16,994 nt of DNA from Symbiodinium natans (lineage: Eukaryota > Sar > Dinophyceae > Suessiales > Symbiodiniaceae). Below are positions 1 through 7,373 of this stretch, piece by piece. How positions within the stretch are numbered: the first letter of the stretch is position 1; each line of letters starts with the position of its first letter. The notes beneath the pieces were generated by a model. The model ran no database searches and had not been told where the DNA came from. It worked only from the letters and a program-made list of their open reading frames with translations. The position numbers and the translations under genes are program-made. The stretch is from NCBI GenBank assembly GCA_905221605.1, contig CAJNDS010001483.1:1-16994 (forward strand), given 5' to 3'.

Positions 1-260
1 CTTTGAAATCTTTGAAATCTTTGAAATCTTTGAAATCTTTGAAATAGAAATTCCCCCAATACTAAATTACGAGCCCGGGCTCGTGATTTAGTATTGGGGG
101 GAAGCCCGGGCTCGTGATTTAGTATTGGGGGGAAGGGCCGGGCTCGTGATTTAGTATTGGGGGGAGGCCCGGGCTCGTGATTTAGTGTTGGGGGGAAGCC
201 CGGGCTCGTGATTTAGTGTTGGGGGGAAGCCCGGGCTCGTGATTTAGTATTGGGGGGAAG

Positions 261-430
261 CCCGGGCTCGTAATTTAGTATTGGGGGAATTTCTATTTCA
301 AAGATTTCAAAGATTTCAAAGGTTGCAAAAGGCGGGGAAACTGCCGGGAATTTCCCCCGCCTTTTGCAACCTTTGAAATCTTTGAAATCTTTGAAATAGA
401 AATTCCCCCAATGCTAAATTACGAGCCCGG
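261..430. repeat. Inverted repeat 1 (long hairpin/cruciform)
   Basis: Left arm 261-340 and right arm 351-430 are nearly perfect reverse complements of about 80 bp around a 10-base centre. The arms contain part of a 31-bp unit, AATTTCTA, three 9-bp ATTTCAAAG-type units, GGTTGCAAAA and a GGCGGGGAAA block. One substitution (ATGCTAAAT on the right) and one extra C are the visible differences. The centre (331-361) is symmetrical, GGCGGGG on the left and CCCCCGCC on the right, unlike the other four copies. Confidence 0.93.
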
Positions 431-583
431 GCTCGTGATCTAGTATTGGGGGGAAGCCCGGGCTCGTGATTTAGTATTGGGGGGAAGGGCCGGGCTCGTG
501 ATTTAGTATTGGGGGGAAGCGCGGGCTCGTGATTTAGTATTGGGGGGAGGGCCGGGCTCGTGATTTAATATTGGGGAGGCCCG

Positions 584-730
584 GGGGGAATTTCTATTTC
601 AAAGATTTCAATCATTTCAAAGATTTCAATGGTTGCAAAAGGCGGGGGAAACTCCCGGGAAGTTTCCCAAACCTTTTGCAACCTTTGAAATCTTTGAAAT
701 CTTTGAAATCTTTGAAATAGAAATTCCCCC
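584..730. repeat. Inverted repeat 2, with flipped centre
   Basis: The arms run from GGGGGAATTT (584) to AAATTCCCCC (730), with four 9-bp units on each side; one left unit is altered to ATTTCAATC. The 33-bp centre (641-673) begins GGCGGGGGAAACT and ends AGTTTCCCAAACC. This is the exact reverse complement of the centre of inverted repeats 3, 4 and 5. Confidence 0.93.
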
Positions 731-996
731 AATACTTCTTTACGAGCCCGGGCTCGTGATTTAGTATTGGGGGGAAGCCCGGCTCGTGATTTAGTATTGG
801 GGGGAGGGCCGGGCTCGTGATTTAGTATTGGGGAGAGGCCCGGGCTCGTGATTTAGTATTGGGGGGAGGGCCGGGCTCGTGATTTAGTATTAGGGGTGAA
901 GCCCGGGCTCGTGATTTAGTATTGGGGGGAAGCCCGGGCTCGTGATTTAGTATTGGGGGGAAGCCCGGGCTCGTGGTTTAGTATTGGGGAAGCCCG

Positions 997-1143
997 GGGG
1001 GAATTTCTATTTCAAAGATTTCAAAGATTTCAAAGATTTCAAAGGTCGCAAAAGGTTTGGGAAACTTCCCGGGAGTTTCCCCCGCCTTTTGCAACCTTTG
1101 AAATCTTTGAAATCTTTGAAATCTTTGAAATAGAAATTCCCCC
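997..1143. repeat. Inverted repeat 3
   Basis: Four 9-bp ATTTCAAAG units on the left and four CTTTGAAAT units on the right flank a 33-bp centre (1054-1086). The centre begins GGTTTGGGAAACTT and ends AGTTTCCCCCGCC. The left GGTTGC block reads GGTCGC here, one mismatch against the right arm. Confidence 0.93.
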
Positions 1144-1410
1144 AATACTAAATTACGAGCCCGGGCTCGTGATTTAGTATTGGGGGGAGGCCCGGGCTCG
1201 TGATTTAGTATTTGGGGGAGGGCCGGGCTCGTGATTCAGTATTGGGGGGAGGGCCGGGCTCGTGATTTAGTATTGGGGGGAGGGCCGGGCTCGTGATTTA
1301 GTATTAGGGGTGAAGCCCGGGCTCGTGATTTCGTATTGGGGGGAAGCCCGGGCTCGTGATTTAGTATTGGGGGAAAGCCCGGGCTCGTGGTTTAGTATTG
1401 GGGAAGCAAG

Positions 1411-1539
1411 GGGGGAATTTCTATTTCAAAGATTTCAAAGATTTCAAAGGTTGCAAAAGGTTTGGGAAACTTCCCGGGAGTTTCCCCCGCCTTTTGCAAC
1501 CTTTGAAATCTTTGAAATCTTTGAAATAGAAATTCCCCC
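1411..1539. repeat. Inverted repeat 4
   Basis: There are three 9-bp units on each side of a 33-bp centre (1459-1491) identical to that of inverted repeat 3. The arms close on GGGGGAATTT and AAATTCCCCC. Confidence 0.93.
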
Positions 1540-1782
1540 AATACTAAATTACGAGCCCGGGCTCGTGATTTAGTATTGGGGGGAAGCCCGGGCTCGTGAT
1601 TTAGTATTGGGGGGAGGGCCGGGCTCGTGATTTAGTATTGGGGGGAGGCCCGGGCTCGTGATTTAGTATTGGGGGGAGGCCCGGCCTCGTAATTTGGAGG
1701 CCCGGGCTCGTGATTTAGCCCGGGCTCGTGATTTAGTATTGGGGGGAGGCCCGGGCTCGTGATTTAGTATTGGGGAAGCCCG

Positions 1783-1920
1783 GGGGGAATTTCTATTTCA
1801 AAGATTTCAAAGATTTCAAAGGTTGCAAAAGGTTTGGGAAACTTCCCGGGAGTTTCCCCCGCCTTTTGCAACCTTTGAAATCTTTGAAATCTTTGAAATC
1901 TTTGAAATAGAAATTCCCCC
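1783..1920. repeat. Inverted repeat 5
   Basis: Three 9-bp units lie on the left and four on the right. The centre (1831-1863) is the same 33-bp sequence as in repeats 3 and 4. This is the only copy whose arm unit numbers do not match. Confidence 0.92.
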
Positions 1921-2361
1921 AATACTAAATTACGAGCCCGGGCTCGTGATTTAGTATTGGGGTGAAGCCCGGGCTCGTGATTTAGTATTGGGGGGAAGCG
2001 CGGGCTCGTGATTTAGTATTGGGGGGGAGGGCCGGGCTCGTGATTTAGTATTGGGGGGAGGCCCGGGCTCGTGATTCAGTATTGGGGGGAAGCCCGGGCT
2101 AGGCCCCCAATACTAAACAAAGAGGCTACCTCACATTATACCTAAAGGTCCTTCGTACATAAACCCCATAGCCCCCTTCAAACCGGCCCTCCCCAACAGC
2201 GGACCGGTCTTGGGTTTAGGGTGCATTGACCACCCAAAGGGTGTACGGTTTAGGGTTTAGGGTTTAGAAACGCAGACCCCTGGCACTGTGGGTGCTAAGT
2301 CTCAGGGTTTGTAGCATCACTTTGACTAGCCCTAAACCCGAAACCCTAAACCCTCTTAAAG

Positions 2362-2507
2362 AACCAAGAGCAAGCCATCCGGCTCTTCCGGCAGCTGGTG
2401 AAGACGTGACAGCTGTTGCCTGTTGTGGCAAATGCGATCCATGTTCTGCTCAACCTCCAACCCCAAAAGCCCGACGTGGAAGCCCTGCGTACCTGCACAA
2501 ACCCTAC
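2362..2507 (+). pseudogene. Exon-like island with one in-frame TGA
   Basis: After an AG at 2360-2361, one frame reads EQAIRLFRQLVKT, then TGA at 2407-2409, then QLLPVVANAIHVLLNLQ and further to an LRTC-type end. It stops just before GTAAGC at 2508, a good donor match. The hydrophobic/charged alternation looks like a helical-repeat protein, but I do not recognise a family. A competing frame starts at ATG 2292 and encodes a Pro/Cys-rich peptide running into the telomeric repeat. The TGA is one C-to-T step from CGA, so a decayed exon is the simplest reading. Sequencing error or a non-standard code are alternatives. Confidence 0.3.
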
Positions 2508-2514
2508 GTAAGCC

Positions 2515-2600
2515 CTATGCCAAACCCTAAGCCCTAAACCGTAAACCCTAAACCCTAAACCCTAAACCTGCAGAAACCCTAAGCCCTAAGCCCTAAACAC
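2515..2600 (-). repeat. CCCTAAA block
   Basis: Short run of CCCTAAA, CCCTAAG and CCGTAAA heptamers, with the G-rich strand on minus. A GC-rich island follows at 2605-2695. It is open in more than one frame (one reads LNRAEKDYEAGG), so I do not call an exon there. Confidence 0.85.
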
Positions 2601-2720
2601 CCCAAAAGGCCCCCACCAACCCCTCAACCGCGCCGAAAAGGACTACGAGGCTGGTGGTCCCAGCCGGTCTCCTGGCGCTTTCGGAATTGCCCTGGTTTAG
2701 CGTTTAGGATTCAGGGTTCA

Positions 2721-2935
2721 GGTTTAGGAGGTTTAGGAGGTTTAGGAGGTTTAGGAGGTTTAGGAGGTTTAGGAGGTTTAGGAGGTTTAGGAGGTTTAGG
2801 AGGCTTAGGAGGCCTAGGAGGTTTAGGAGGTTTAGGAGGTTTAGGAGGTTTAGGAGGTTTAGGAGGTTTAGGAGGTTTAGGAGGTTTAGGAGGCTTAGGA
2901 GGCTTAGGAGGCTTAGGAGGTTTAGGGTTTAGGAG
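2721..2935 (+). repeat. 9-bp TTTAGGAGG minisatellite
   Basis: About 23 tandem copies of GGTTTAGGA, with scattered GGCTTAGGA and GGCCTAGGA variants, fade into TTTAGGG heptamers up to about 2980. The unit looks like a telomere heptamer with a two-base GG/AG addition. The strand is G-rich with regularly spaced GG pairs. Confidence 0.93.
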
Positions 2936-3215
2936 GTTTAGGGTTTAGGATGAGGGTTAGGAGGTTTAGGGTTTAGGGTTTAAGGGGAATTTCGGGGTCC
3001 TGTGGCTTGCTTGTTGGGGAAGTAGGGTTTTGGGCAGGCTTGAGGGTTTAGGGCTTCGGATTCTGGTGCCTTTGGAGTTCCCTCAGCCCGAACCTAAACC
3101 CTCAACCCTTACCCTAAACCCCAAACCCCGAACCCCAAACCCTAAGCCCTATTTAGGCCGTGTTGTTGCTTTAGGGTTTAGGGTTTAGGCTTTAGGGTCT
3201 AGGGCTTTCAGGCTT
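2936..3215. repeat. Mixed telomere-variant blocks
   Basis: TTTAGGG-type sequence (2936-2980, 3173-3210) flanks a CCCTAAA/CCCCAAA block (3095-3150). The island between them, 2990-3090, shows no feature I can support. Confidence 0.75.
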
Positions 3216-3600
3216 GGGCTTGGGTAGTCGGGTATTTTTAGGGTCATGAGCTTTGCATATATTGGGATGTTCCCTTCGAAACTAACGTTCCTTAATAGGG
3301 TTTATAATAGGGGGGACTATACTCTTCTTGAGGACTGTTCGTATAAGGAGGAACATTCCGATGCATATAACGAAAAACACGAAAGATAAAAAAGGAGAAA
3401 TGCATGAATTGGAAGAACATGCAACTGCAAGGATTCATAGAGTTACCAAAAACACATACAAATGTGGACTACATGAACTACATGAATAAGTAACGTTTAT
3501 ATATATATATATGGTAGCATATATATATATATATGTATATGTATATGTATGTAATTTATCGGTAAACATTGTTTGCATTTTCCTCTTGGGGTGAAATACA
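3216..3600. other. AT-richer unique island with a small open frame
   Basis: This island is visibly richer in A and T than its neighbours. One + frame is open from 3286 to a TAA at 3487-3489. Its ATG at 3361 gives a 42-residue Lys/His-rich peptide starting MHITKNTKDKKGEM; the upstream part is hydrophobic (LIGFIIGGTILF). No family is recognised and an insertion of foreign DNA is possible. It is followed by an AT microsatellite. Confidence 0.3.
3499..3554. repeat. (TA)n microsatellite
   Basis: Two TA runs are split by GGTAGCA and end in TATATG units. A similar tract occurs at 4845-4893. Confidence 0.9.
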
Positions 3601-3620
3601 ACAAAAGGGCATTCATATCC

Positions 3621-3711
3621 GAGATCTTCTGGGGTTGAGGTTCAACCCTTGCCCGAATCCCTAAAGCCTAAACCCTAAACCCGACACCCTGAGATCTGCT
3701 TGGGTTGAGGT
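3621..3711. repeat. Pair of 21-bp direct repeats 70 bp apart
   Basis: GAGATCTTCTGGGGTTGAGG (from 3621) recurs as GAGATCTGCTTGGGTTGAGG (from 3691) with two differences. A short CCCTAAA-type block lies between the copies. Confidence 0.75.
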
Positions 3712-3719
3712 ATGGCCAG

Positions 3720-3797
3720 CTGCCAAACCTGCGCGGGGAGCGGGTCCTTCCCAACCGAGACCGAGTGACTGGGGCTCTTCTTCCTTGGGGGTTTTGA
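3720..3797 (+). CDS. Candidate exon fragment (weak)
   Basis: After CAG, a frame reads QLPNLRGERVLPNRDR and continues to a TGA at 3795. A second frame in the same island starts with ATG (MASCQTCAGSGSF), so the reading is ambiguous. No family is recognised. Confidence 0.12.
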   Translation: MPNLRGERVLPNRDRVTGALLPWGF

Positions 3798-3889
3798 GGG
3801 TTTTTGTTCGGGTGGGTGGGGCTTCATAATTTCTATTTGGGTAAAAGGGGAGGTTCAGGGTGTAGGGACGGGAACCAATTCCTTCACCT

Positions 3890-4010
3890 AAGCCCTATAA
3901 ACCCTAAACCCCTAACACAACCCCAAATCCAAAACCTTAAGCCCTAAACGCCTAAAGGCCTGAACGCCTAAACCCTAAACCCTGAAACCTAAATTAAACT
4001 AAGCTGCCTA
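3890..4010 (-). repeat. CCCTAAA variant block
   Basis: Degenerate CCCTAAA, CGCCTAAA and CCCTGAAA units, with the G-rich strand on minus. The change to + strand TTTAGGG comes at about 4046. Confidence 0.8.
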
Positions 4011-4045
4011 AACGCTTCAGGCAGCACGGAGCGCTAGTCACGTGT

Positions 4046-4180
4046 GTAGGGTTTAGGGTTTAGGGTTTAGGGTTTAGGGTTTAGGGTGTAGGGTTTAGGG
4101 TTTAGGGTTTGGGGGTTTAGGGTTTGGGGTTTGGGGCTGGGGGTTTGGGGTTTAGGGTTTGGGGTTTGGGGTGCAAGGGT
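4046..4180 (+). repeat. TTTAGGG block grading into TTTGGGG
   Basis: It begins with near-perfect TTTAGGG heptamers and becomes TTTGGGG-rich towards 4180. This is one of the longer + strand G-rich blocks. Confidence 0.9.
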
Positions 4181-4184
4181 TGAG

Positions 4185-4229
4185 GATCTAGTTGAGGCCC
4201 AGCAAGGATATCAGCTGCGGCCCGCAGCT
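4185..4229 (+). CDS. Candidate short exon (weak)
   Basis: Directly after GGGTTGAG, a frame reads DLVEAQQGYQLRPA before running into CCCTAAA. Only about 15 codons are involved and nothing is recognised. Confidence 0.12.
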
Positions 4230-4284
4230 AACCCCTAAACCTGTCATCCTAAGCCCATCTAACTTGGGGGGCCCCTGTAAGGCG

Positions 4285-4350
4285 ACCCTCAATCCCTAAA
4301 CCCTAAACCCCAAACCCCTAAACCGTAAACCCTAAACCCTAAACCCTAAT
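4285..4350 (-). repeat. CCCTAAA block
   Basis: About eight heptamers, nearly perfect at the right end, with the G-rich strand on minus. Confidence 0.88.
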
Positions 4351-4392
4351 TCCCTCACCCTGTATCATCCCTACGTCTTCATCATACCCCAG

Positions 4393-4456
4393 GTCTCCAT
4401 GGACACGCCGGGCGTGCAGCGCTCGCACTCCGCAGCCCTAGCTGCAGAAATTGGGG
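4393..4456 (+). CDS. Candidate internal exon
   Basis: The upstream stretch (CTTCATCATACCCCAG) has a modest pyrimidine tract ending in CAG at 4390-4392. The frame then reads VSMDTPGVQRSHSAALAAEI to a GGTGTAGG that could act as a donor. Without splicing it stops at a TAA at 4474. The family is not recognised. This is one of the better splice-site contexts in the window. Confidence 0.25.
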
Positions 4457-4471
4457 GTGTAGGGGTTTCAG

Positions 4472-4510
4472 GCTAAGAGGTTCCTCAGTCCGAAGTACTT
4501 CGCCCCAAAG
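4472..4510 (+). CDS. Candidate 13-codon exon
   Basis: Following TTTCAG, the frame reads AKRFLSPKYFAPK and then meets GCTTAGGG. If GC is used as donor the exon is exactly 39 bp; if not, the next codons are GCT TAG and it terminates. Its gap to the island at 4539 is only 28 bp. Confidence 0.2.
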
Positions 4511-4538
4511 GCTTAGGGCTAGAGGGTCTGGGGTTTAG

Positions 4539-4630
4539 GCACGAGCCCCTATCAAGCTTTCCGCGCTGCCTCCTGAGCGCGTCTTCAGTTTTGCATCAAG
4601 GCTTAAAAGCCGCAGGACAGGAATGTGTAG
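4539..4630 (+). CDS. Candidate internal exon with canonical borders
   Basis: It sits between GGGGTTTAG and a strong donor match, TGTAG|GTAACG at 4631. One frame stays open across the 92 bp and encodes APIKLSALPPERVFSFASRL followed by a basic KSRRTGMC end. The acceptor AG lies within a telomere-like heptamer. No family is recognised. Confidence 0.3.
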
Positions 4631-4711
4631 GTAACGATGAAGTCTTAAACCCCAAGCCTCAAAAACACCCTAAACTCTACACCCCAAAGCACCCCACCCC
4701 CAACTGACAAG

Positions 4712-4777
4712 GTGCCTGTCATCTCCCACGAGATGCTTTCCCCTCGCTCTCCGCGCTCCCGTGGCCCGGCACTAAAG
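4712..4777 (+). CDS. Candidate exon fragment (weak)
   Basis: The island after GACAAG reads VPVISHEMLSPRSPRSRG in one frame, while another frame of the same island is also open. It is bordered by AAG|GCATGA, a possible GC donor. Confidence 0.13.
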
Positions 4778-4844
4778 GCATGAACCAGGGTTTAGGGTTT
4801 CGGGTTTAGGGTTTAGGGCTCACCCTAAACCTCTCCTTCACATA

Positions 4845-4893
4845 CATATATATATATATACATAATATATGTATATATATATATATATATATA
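4845..4893. repeat. (TA)n microsatellite
   Basis: Two long TA runs are joined by CATAATATATG, similar in make-up to the tract at 3499-3554. The unique stretch that follows, 4894-5036, is open in two + frames but has nothing I recognise. Confidence 0.92.
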
Positions 4894-5036
4894 ACTTTAA
4901 CGCATTCCTGGGCCAGACGCACTGGTGGCCGGTCTTTAGGGTTTCTGCGGCCTACTGTGGCCTCCTGGGGGCAGGTTGTTCAGGGTTTTATGGGCCATTG
5001 GGTTGGTCTTCAGGGCTAAAGGTTGCCCTTTTTGAT

Positions 5037-5411
5037 TAATCCGAGCATCTGATTAATTGGTGGGGGGCCCCCCCCCCCCCCCACAATAAGGAATGCAGGG
5101 TTCCGCAATAGTTGGACCGTGGCCCTGTATTGATTCTCTATTAAAAACAATACGAATGTAGCCCCTGAAGTGAAAGCTTCCTCCTGCAGCAGGTGCAGCC
5201 TTAGCGGATGTTTCACATCGATCTTTTCCTGCAGAAGCAAAAAAAAGCTTTAGTTTCGAAATTTTGCAACCCCCCCAAAAAAATTCCTTTAAATGTGGGG
5301 GGTTTGTCCCATACGAAATCCACCCTAATGGAAAGTAGTCTTCCGGCGGGCTTCCGGCCAAAAACAATTTCTTTAAATGTGGGGGTATTAATTAAACTGA
5401 TGCTCGGATTA
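5037..5411. mobile_element. Possible terminal-inverted-repeat (MITE-like) element
   Basis: A 22-bp sequence starting TAATCCGAGCATC at 5037-5058 recurs in inverse orientation at 5390-5411 with only two mismatches, bounding a 375-bp segment with no telomeric heptamers. The segment holds a 15-base poly-C run (5068-5082) and two copies of an 18-bp TTYCTTTAAATGTGGGGG sequence (5284-5301, 5368-5385). No convincing target-site duplication is visible. A + frame from ATG 5208 runs through the right end to 5528, giving 106 residues with a hydrophobic stretch (LGLVALFFIYIIGFFFLPC); minus frames are open too. No transposase is present, so at best this is a non-autonomous element. Confidence 0.4.
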
Positions 5412-5736
5412 GTTGCTTTATTTTTCATTTATATTATTGGCTTCTTCTTTCTCCCTTGCTTGGCAAGCTGCTTGACTTTGCTTGCCTGCCAACATGGGGC
5501 TCTTAGGGCATCCGGTTTCATGGTTTAGGCGTGTAGAGCTTCGCGTTCGGGTTTCAAGTTGTTCCTTTGTGGGTTTATCGCCTAAGGCTGTAAGGTTTGA
5601 AGGCTGTAGGATATCGGGTTTGGGGTTCCTGGTGGATGTCGGTGTGCACTTTAGGTTCTCACTCTCTGCTCCACCTTCCCAACTCCGCCCTCCCCAACCC
5701 TGTGGCTCTAAGCCCTATTCCTGAACCCTAAACCCT
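5412..5736. other. Unique stretch, no supported gene
   Basis: Sequence free of clean telomere heptamers with a pyrimidine-rich part (5430-5480). The ORF that begins inside the inverted-repeat element ends at 5528, and another + frame (5482-5724) is open but of ordinary composition. I see no domain or RNA. Confidence 0.4.
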
Positions 5737-5796
5737 AAGCCCTCAACCCTCTCAACCCTAAACCCTAAGTTCTCGGGCATGGTCGTTTGGGCGGGC

Positions 5797-5909
5797 GGGC
5801 CCGTGGGCCCGTGGGCCCGTGGGCCCGTGGGCCCGTGGGCCCGTGGGCCCGTGGGCCCGTGAGCCCGTGAGCCCGTGAGCCCGTGAGCCCGTGAGCCCGT
5901 GAGCCCGTG
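5797..5909. repeat. 8-bp GGGCCCGT minisatellite
   Basis: About 14 tandem 8-bp units: first GGGCCCGT, then a homogeneous run of GAGCCCGT. GGGCCC is palindromic, so each unit can pair with its neighbours. The minus-strand open frame through it (AHGPTGPRAHGPTG) is only a translation of the repeat. Confidence 0.95.
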
Positions 5910-5938
5910 CACGGGCCTGGACCTTGCCAAAACAACAC

Positions 5939-6385
5939 CTTGAAACACTAAGTCTTGAAACAAAGCCCCGCCCGCCTTGAAATACTAAGTCGTGAAATCC
6001 AAAGAATCCTACAGCCTAACCCTGAAGCCTACAATCTTAAAAGCCTAAAACCGCAACTCTACTCCTAAGACTGTGAGCCTCTGGTATGTGGCAATGCAAG
6101 ACTATTACAAGCTTTAGCATCATCGCGTGTAAATGGAACATTGTCAAGCTTGCGTTTCCTAAGCTGCGGGGGGTTAAGGACAATGCACTGGAAGAGTTAC
6201 TTGATCCGAAGCAAACGCAAAACCCAAGGTCTTGAAGCCTTGTTCTCAAAACCTAAGCACTACTCAAATCAAGATCCTGAAACCATAGCCACTAAACCCT
6301 AACCCTCAAAATTCAACCCTAAACCCCTAACCCTGCAAATCCTAAAGTCCCCAAGCCCTTACTTCGCAAAGCTTCTTTAAAGCTC
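5939..6385. repeat. Tandem duplication, copy 1
   Basis: It aligns along almost its whole length with 6424-6860. Shared landmarks include GTGAGCCTCTGG, GCATCATCGCGTGTA, TACTTGATCCGAAGCAAACG and CTTACTTCGCAAAGCTTC. The copies differ by scattered substitutions and single-base indels, for example CATTGTC against CATGTC and a run of six against five G. Those indels break the minus-strand frame seen at 6037-6249, so it is unlikely to be a gene. Confidence 0.93.
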
Positions 6386-6423
6386 TAATCACCGCAGTCG
6401 CTAGCCAAAAAACCCACCTCTCC

Positions 6424-6860
6424 CTTGGAATACTAATTTTTGAAACAAAGCCCTAACCCCCCTTGAAATACTAAACAAAGAATCCTAAAGCCTAACCCTG
6501 AAGCCTGCAATCTTAAAAGCCTAAAACCTCAACTCTACTCCTCAGAATGTGAGCCTCTGGCATGTGGCAATGCAATACTTTTACAAGCTCTGGCATCATC
6601 GCGTGTAGATGGAACATGTCAAGCTTGCGTTTTCTAAGCTGCGGGGGTTAAGGACAAGGCGTTGGAAGATTTACTTGATCCGAAGCAAACGCAAAACCCA
6701 AGGTCTTGAAGCCTTGTTCTCAAAACCTAAGCCCTACTCAAACCAAGATCCTGAAACCTATAGCCACTAAACCTTAACCCTTAGACTTCAACCCTAAAAC
6801 CCTAACCCTGCAAATCCTAAAGTCCCCAAGCCCTTACTTCGCAAAGCTTCTTTAAAGCTC
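6424..6860. repeat. Tandem duplication, copy 2
   Basis: Second copy of the 5939-6385 segment, offset by about 480 bp. It breaks off at TTTAAAGCT (6859), and its expected continuation (TAATCACC) resumes near 7004 after an inserted stretch. Confidence 0.93.
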
Positions 6861-6989
6861 AGCATGCGTCCGAGCCCATGCTACATCCGACGCCACAGCA
6901 GTCCCACAGTGTCTCCCGGACCATACTCAGCCTAAACTGTAAACCTTTCATCCTAAACCCTCTAGCCCTCATCCCCGAACCCGAAAGAC
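6860..6989. other. Insertion flanked by a 13-bp direct repeat
   Basis: CTTCTTTAAAGCT occurs at 6847-6859 and again at 6990-7002. Copy 1 of the duplication has it once, followed directly by a TAATCACC-type sequence that here follows the second occurrence. The intervening ~130 bp is therefore best read as an insertion with a target-site duplication, or a recombination between short repeats. It has telomere-like degenerate sequence in its right half and no clear terminal repeats. Confidence 0.5.
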
Positions 6990-7002
6990 CTTCTTTAAAG
7001 CT

Positions 7003-7280
7003 GTAATCACCACAACAGCACCGATTTTCTCCCCAAACCCGAACGCTTTCTAAGTTTGGGTATGGGTTTGAGGCGTTCTCGAGAAGGTTTTTTGCGAAGT
7101 TGACGTGGCTTGTAGTCTCGTGCCTTCTCAAGCGACCTTTGTGACAATTTGAGAGTGGTAGACGACAAGGTGGGGAGCGGGATTAAACCGGCAGCAAAGA
7201 TTTTTGGTGGTCAGGATAGCGTAGAGCGATAGGCAGAAGTTATAATTGATAGTAACGACATTACAAGCCTGGGCTGTGGT
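7003..7280. other. Unique stretch with competing open frames
   Basis: One + frame from about 7052 reads FGYGFEAFSRRFFAKLTWLV and continues to a TGA. The minus strand over 6859-7131 is also open (MRRHETTSHVNFAKNLLENA at its start). Neither matches a family I know, and both cannot be coding. The remainder to 7280 shows nothing. Confidence 0.3.
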
Positions 7281-7304
7281 GGGCCCGTGGGCCCGTGGGC
7301 CCGT
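7281..7304. repeat. Three GGGCCCGT units
   Basis: Same 8-bp unit as 5797-5909. A 32-bp segment beginning AAGCCCTCAACCCTCTCAAC follows at 7348-7379 and is identical to 5737-5768, which lies just upstream of the larger array, so the two loci share history. Confidence 0.88.
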
Positions 7305-7373
7305 TGATCTTCTTTAGAGAGGCCTGCCCGTGGAACAGGGTGTTCTCAAGCCCTCAACCCTCTCAACCCTAAA

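Larger units (their letters stand above)
1..2118. repeat. Higher-order satellite array: 31-bp units plus inverted-repeat spacers
   Basis: Tandem copies of a unit of about 31 bp (core GCCCGGGCTCGTGATTTAGT followed by ATTGGGGGGAA) run in blocks of roughly five to nine units. Blocks are separated by long inverted repeats made of 9-bp CTTTGAAAT / ATTTCAAAG units around a GC-rich centre. Starts of successive inverted repeats (AATTTCTATTTC at 289, 589, 1002, 1416, 1788) are 300, 413, 414 and 372 bp apart, so the higher-order period varies with unit number. The window opens inside the right arm of another such spacer (1-57). The array ends near 2092-2118, where a short piece of unit appears inverted (CCCCCAATACTAAA). 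It is noncoding satellite DNA; open frames across it only translate the 9-bp and 31-bp units. Confidence 0.95.

Noticed and set aside
953-1573. Two open frames with FQRFQR and FEIFEI motifs
   Set aside because: They translate the 9-bp hairpin arm units and the 31-bp satellite. Nearly the same peptide recurs because the DNA repeats.
72-2110. CRISPR array suggested by regular ~31-bp direct repeats
   Set aside because: The repeats are contiguous with no unique spacers, the setting is eukaryotic satellite DNA, and no cas-like genes are present.
4457-4471. A 13-15 bp intron joining candidate exons 4393-4456 and 4472-4510
   Set aside because: The 15-base version gives a stop after joining. Only a 13-base intron keeps the frame, which is shorter than known spliceosomal introns.
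5715-5963. Minus-strand frame rich in AHGPTGPR
   Set aside because: Direct translation of the 8-bp GGGCCCGT minisatellite.
6037-6249. 70-codon minus-strand frame
   Set aside because: The tandem copy at 6424-6860 carries two single-base deletions in the same interval, so the frame is not conserved between copies.
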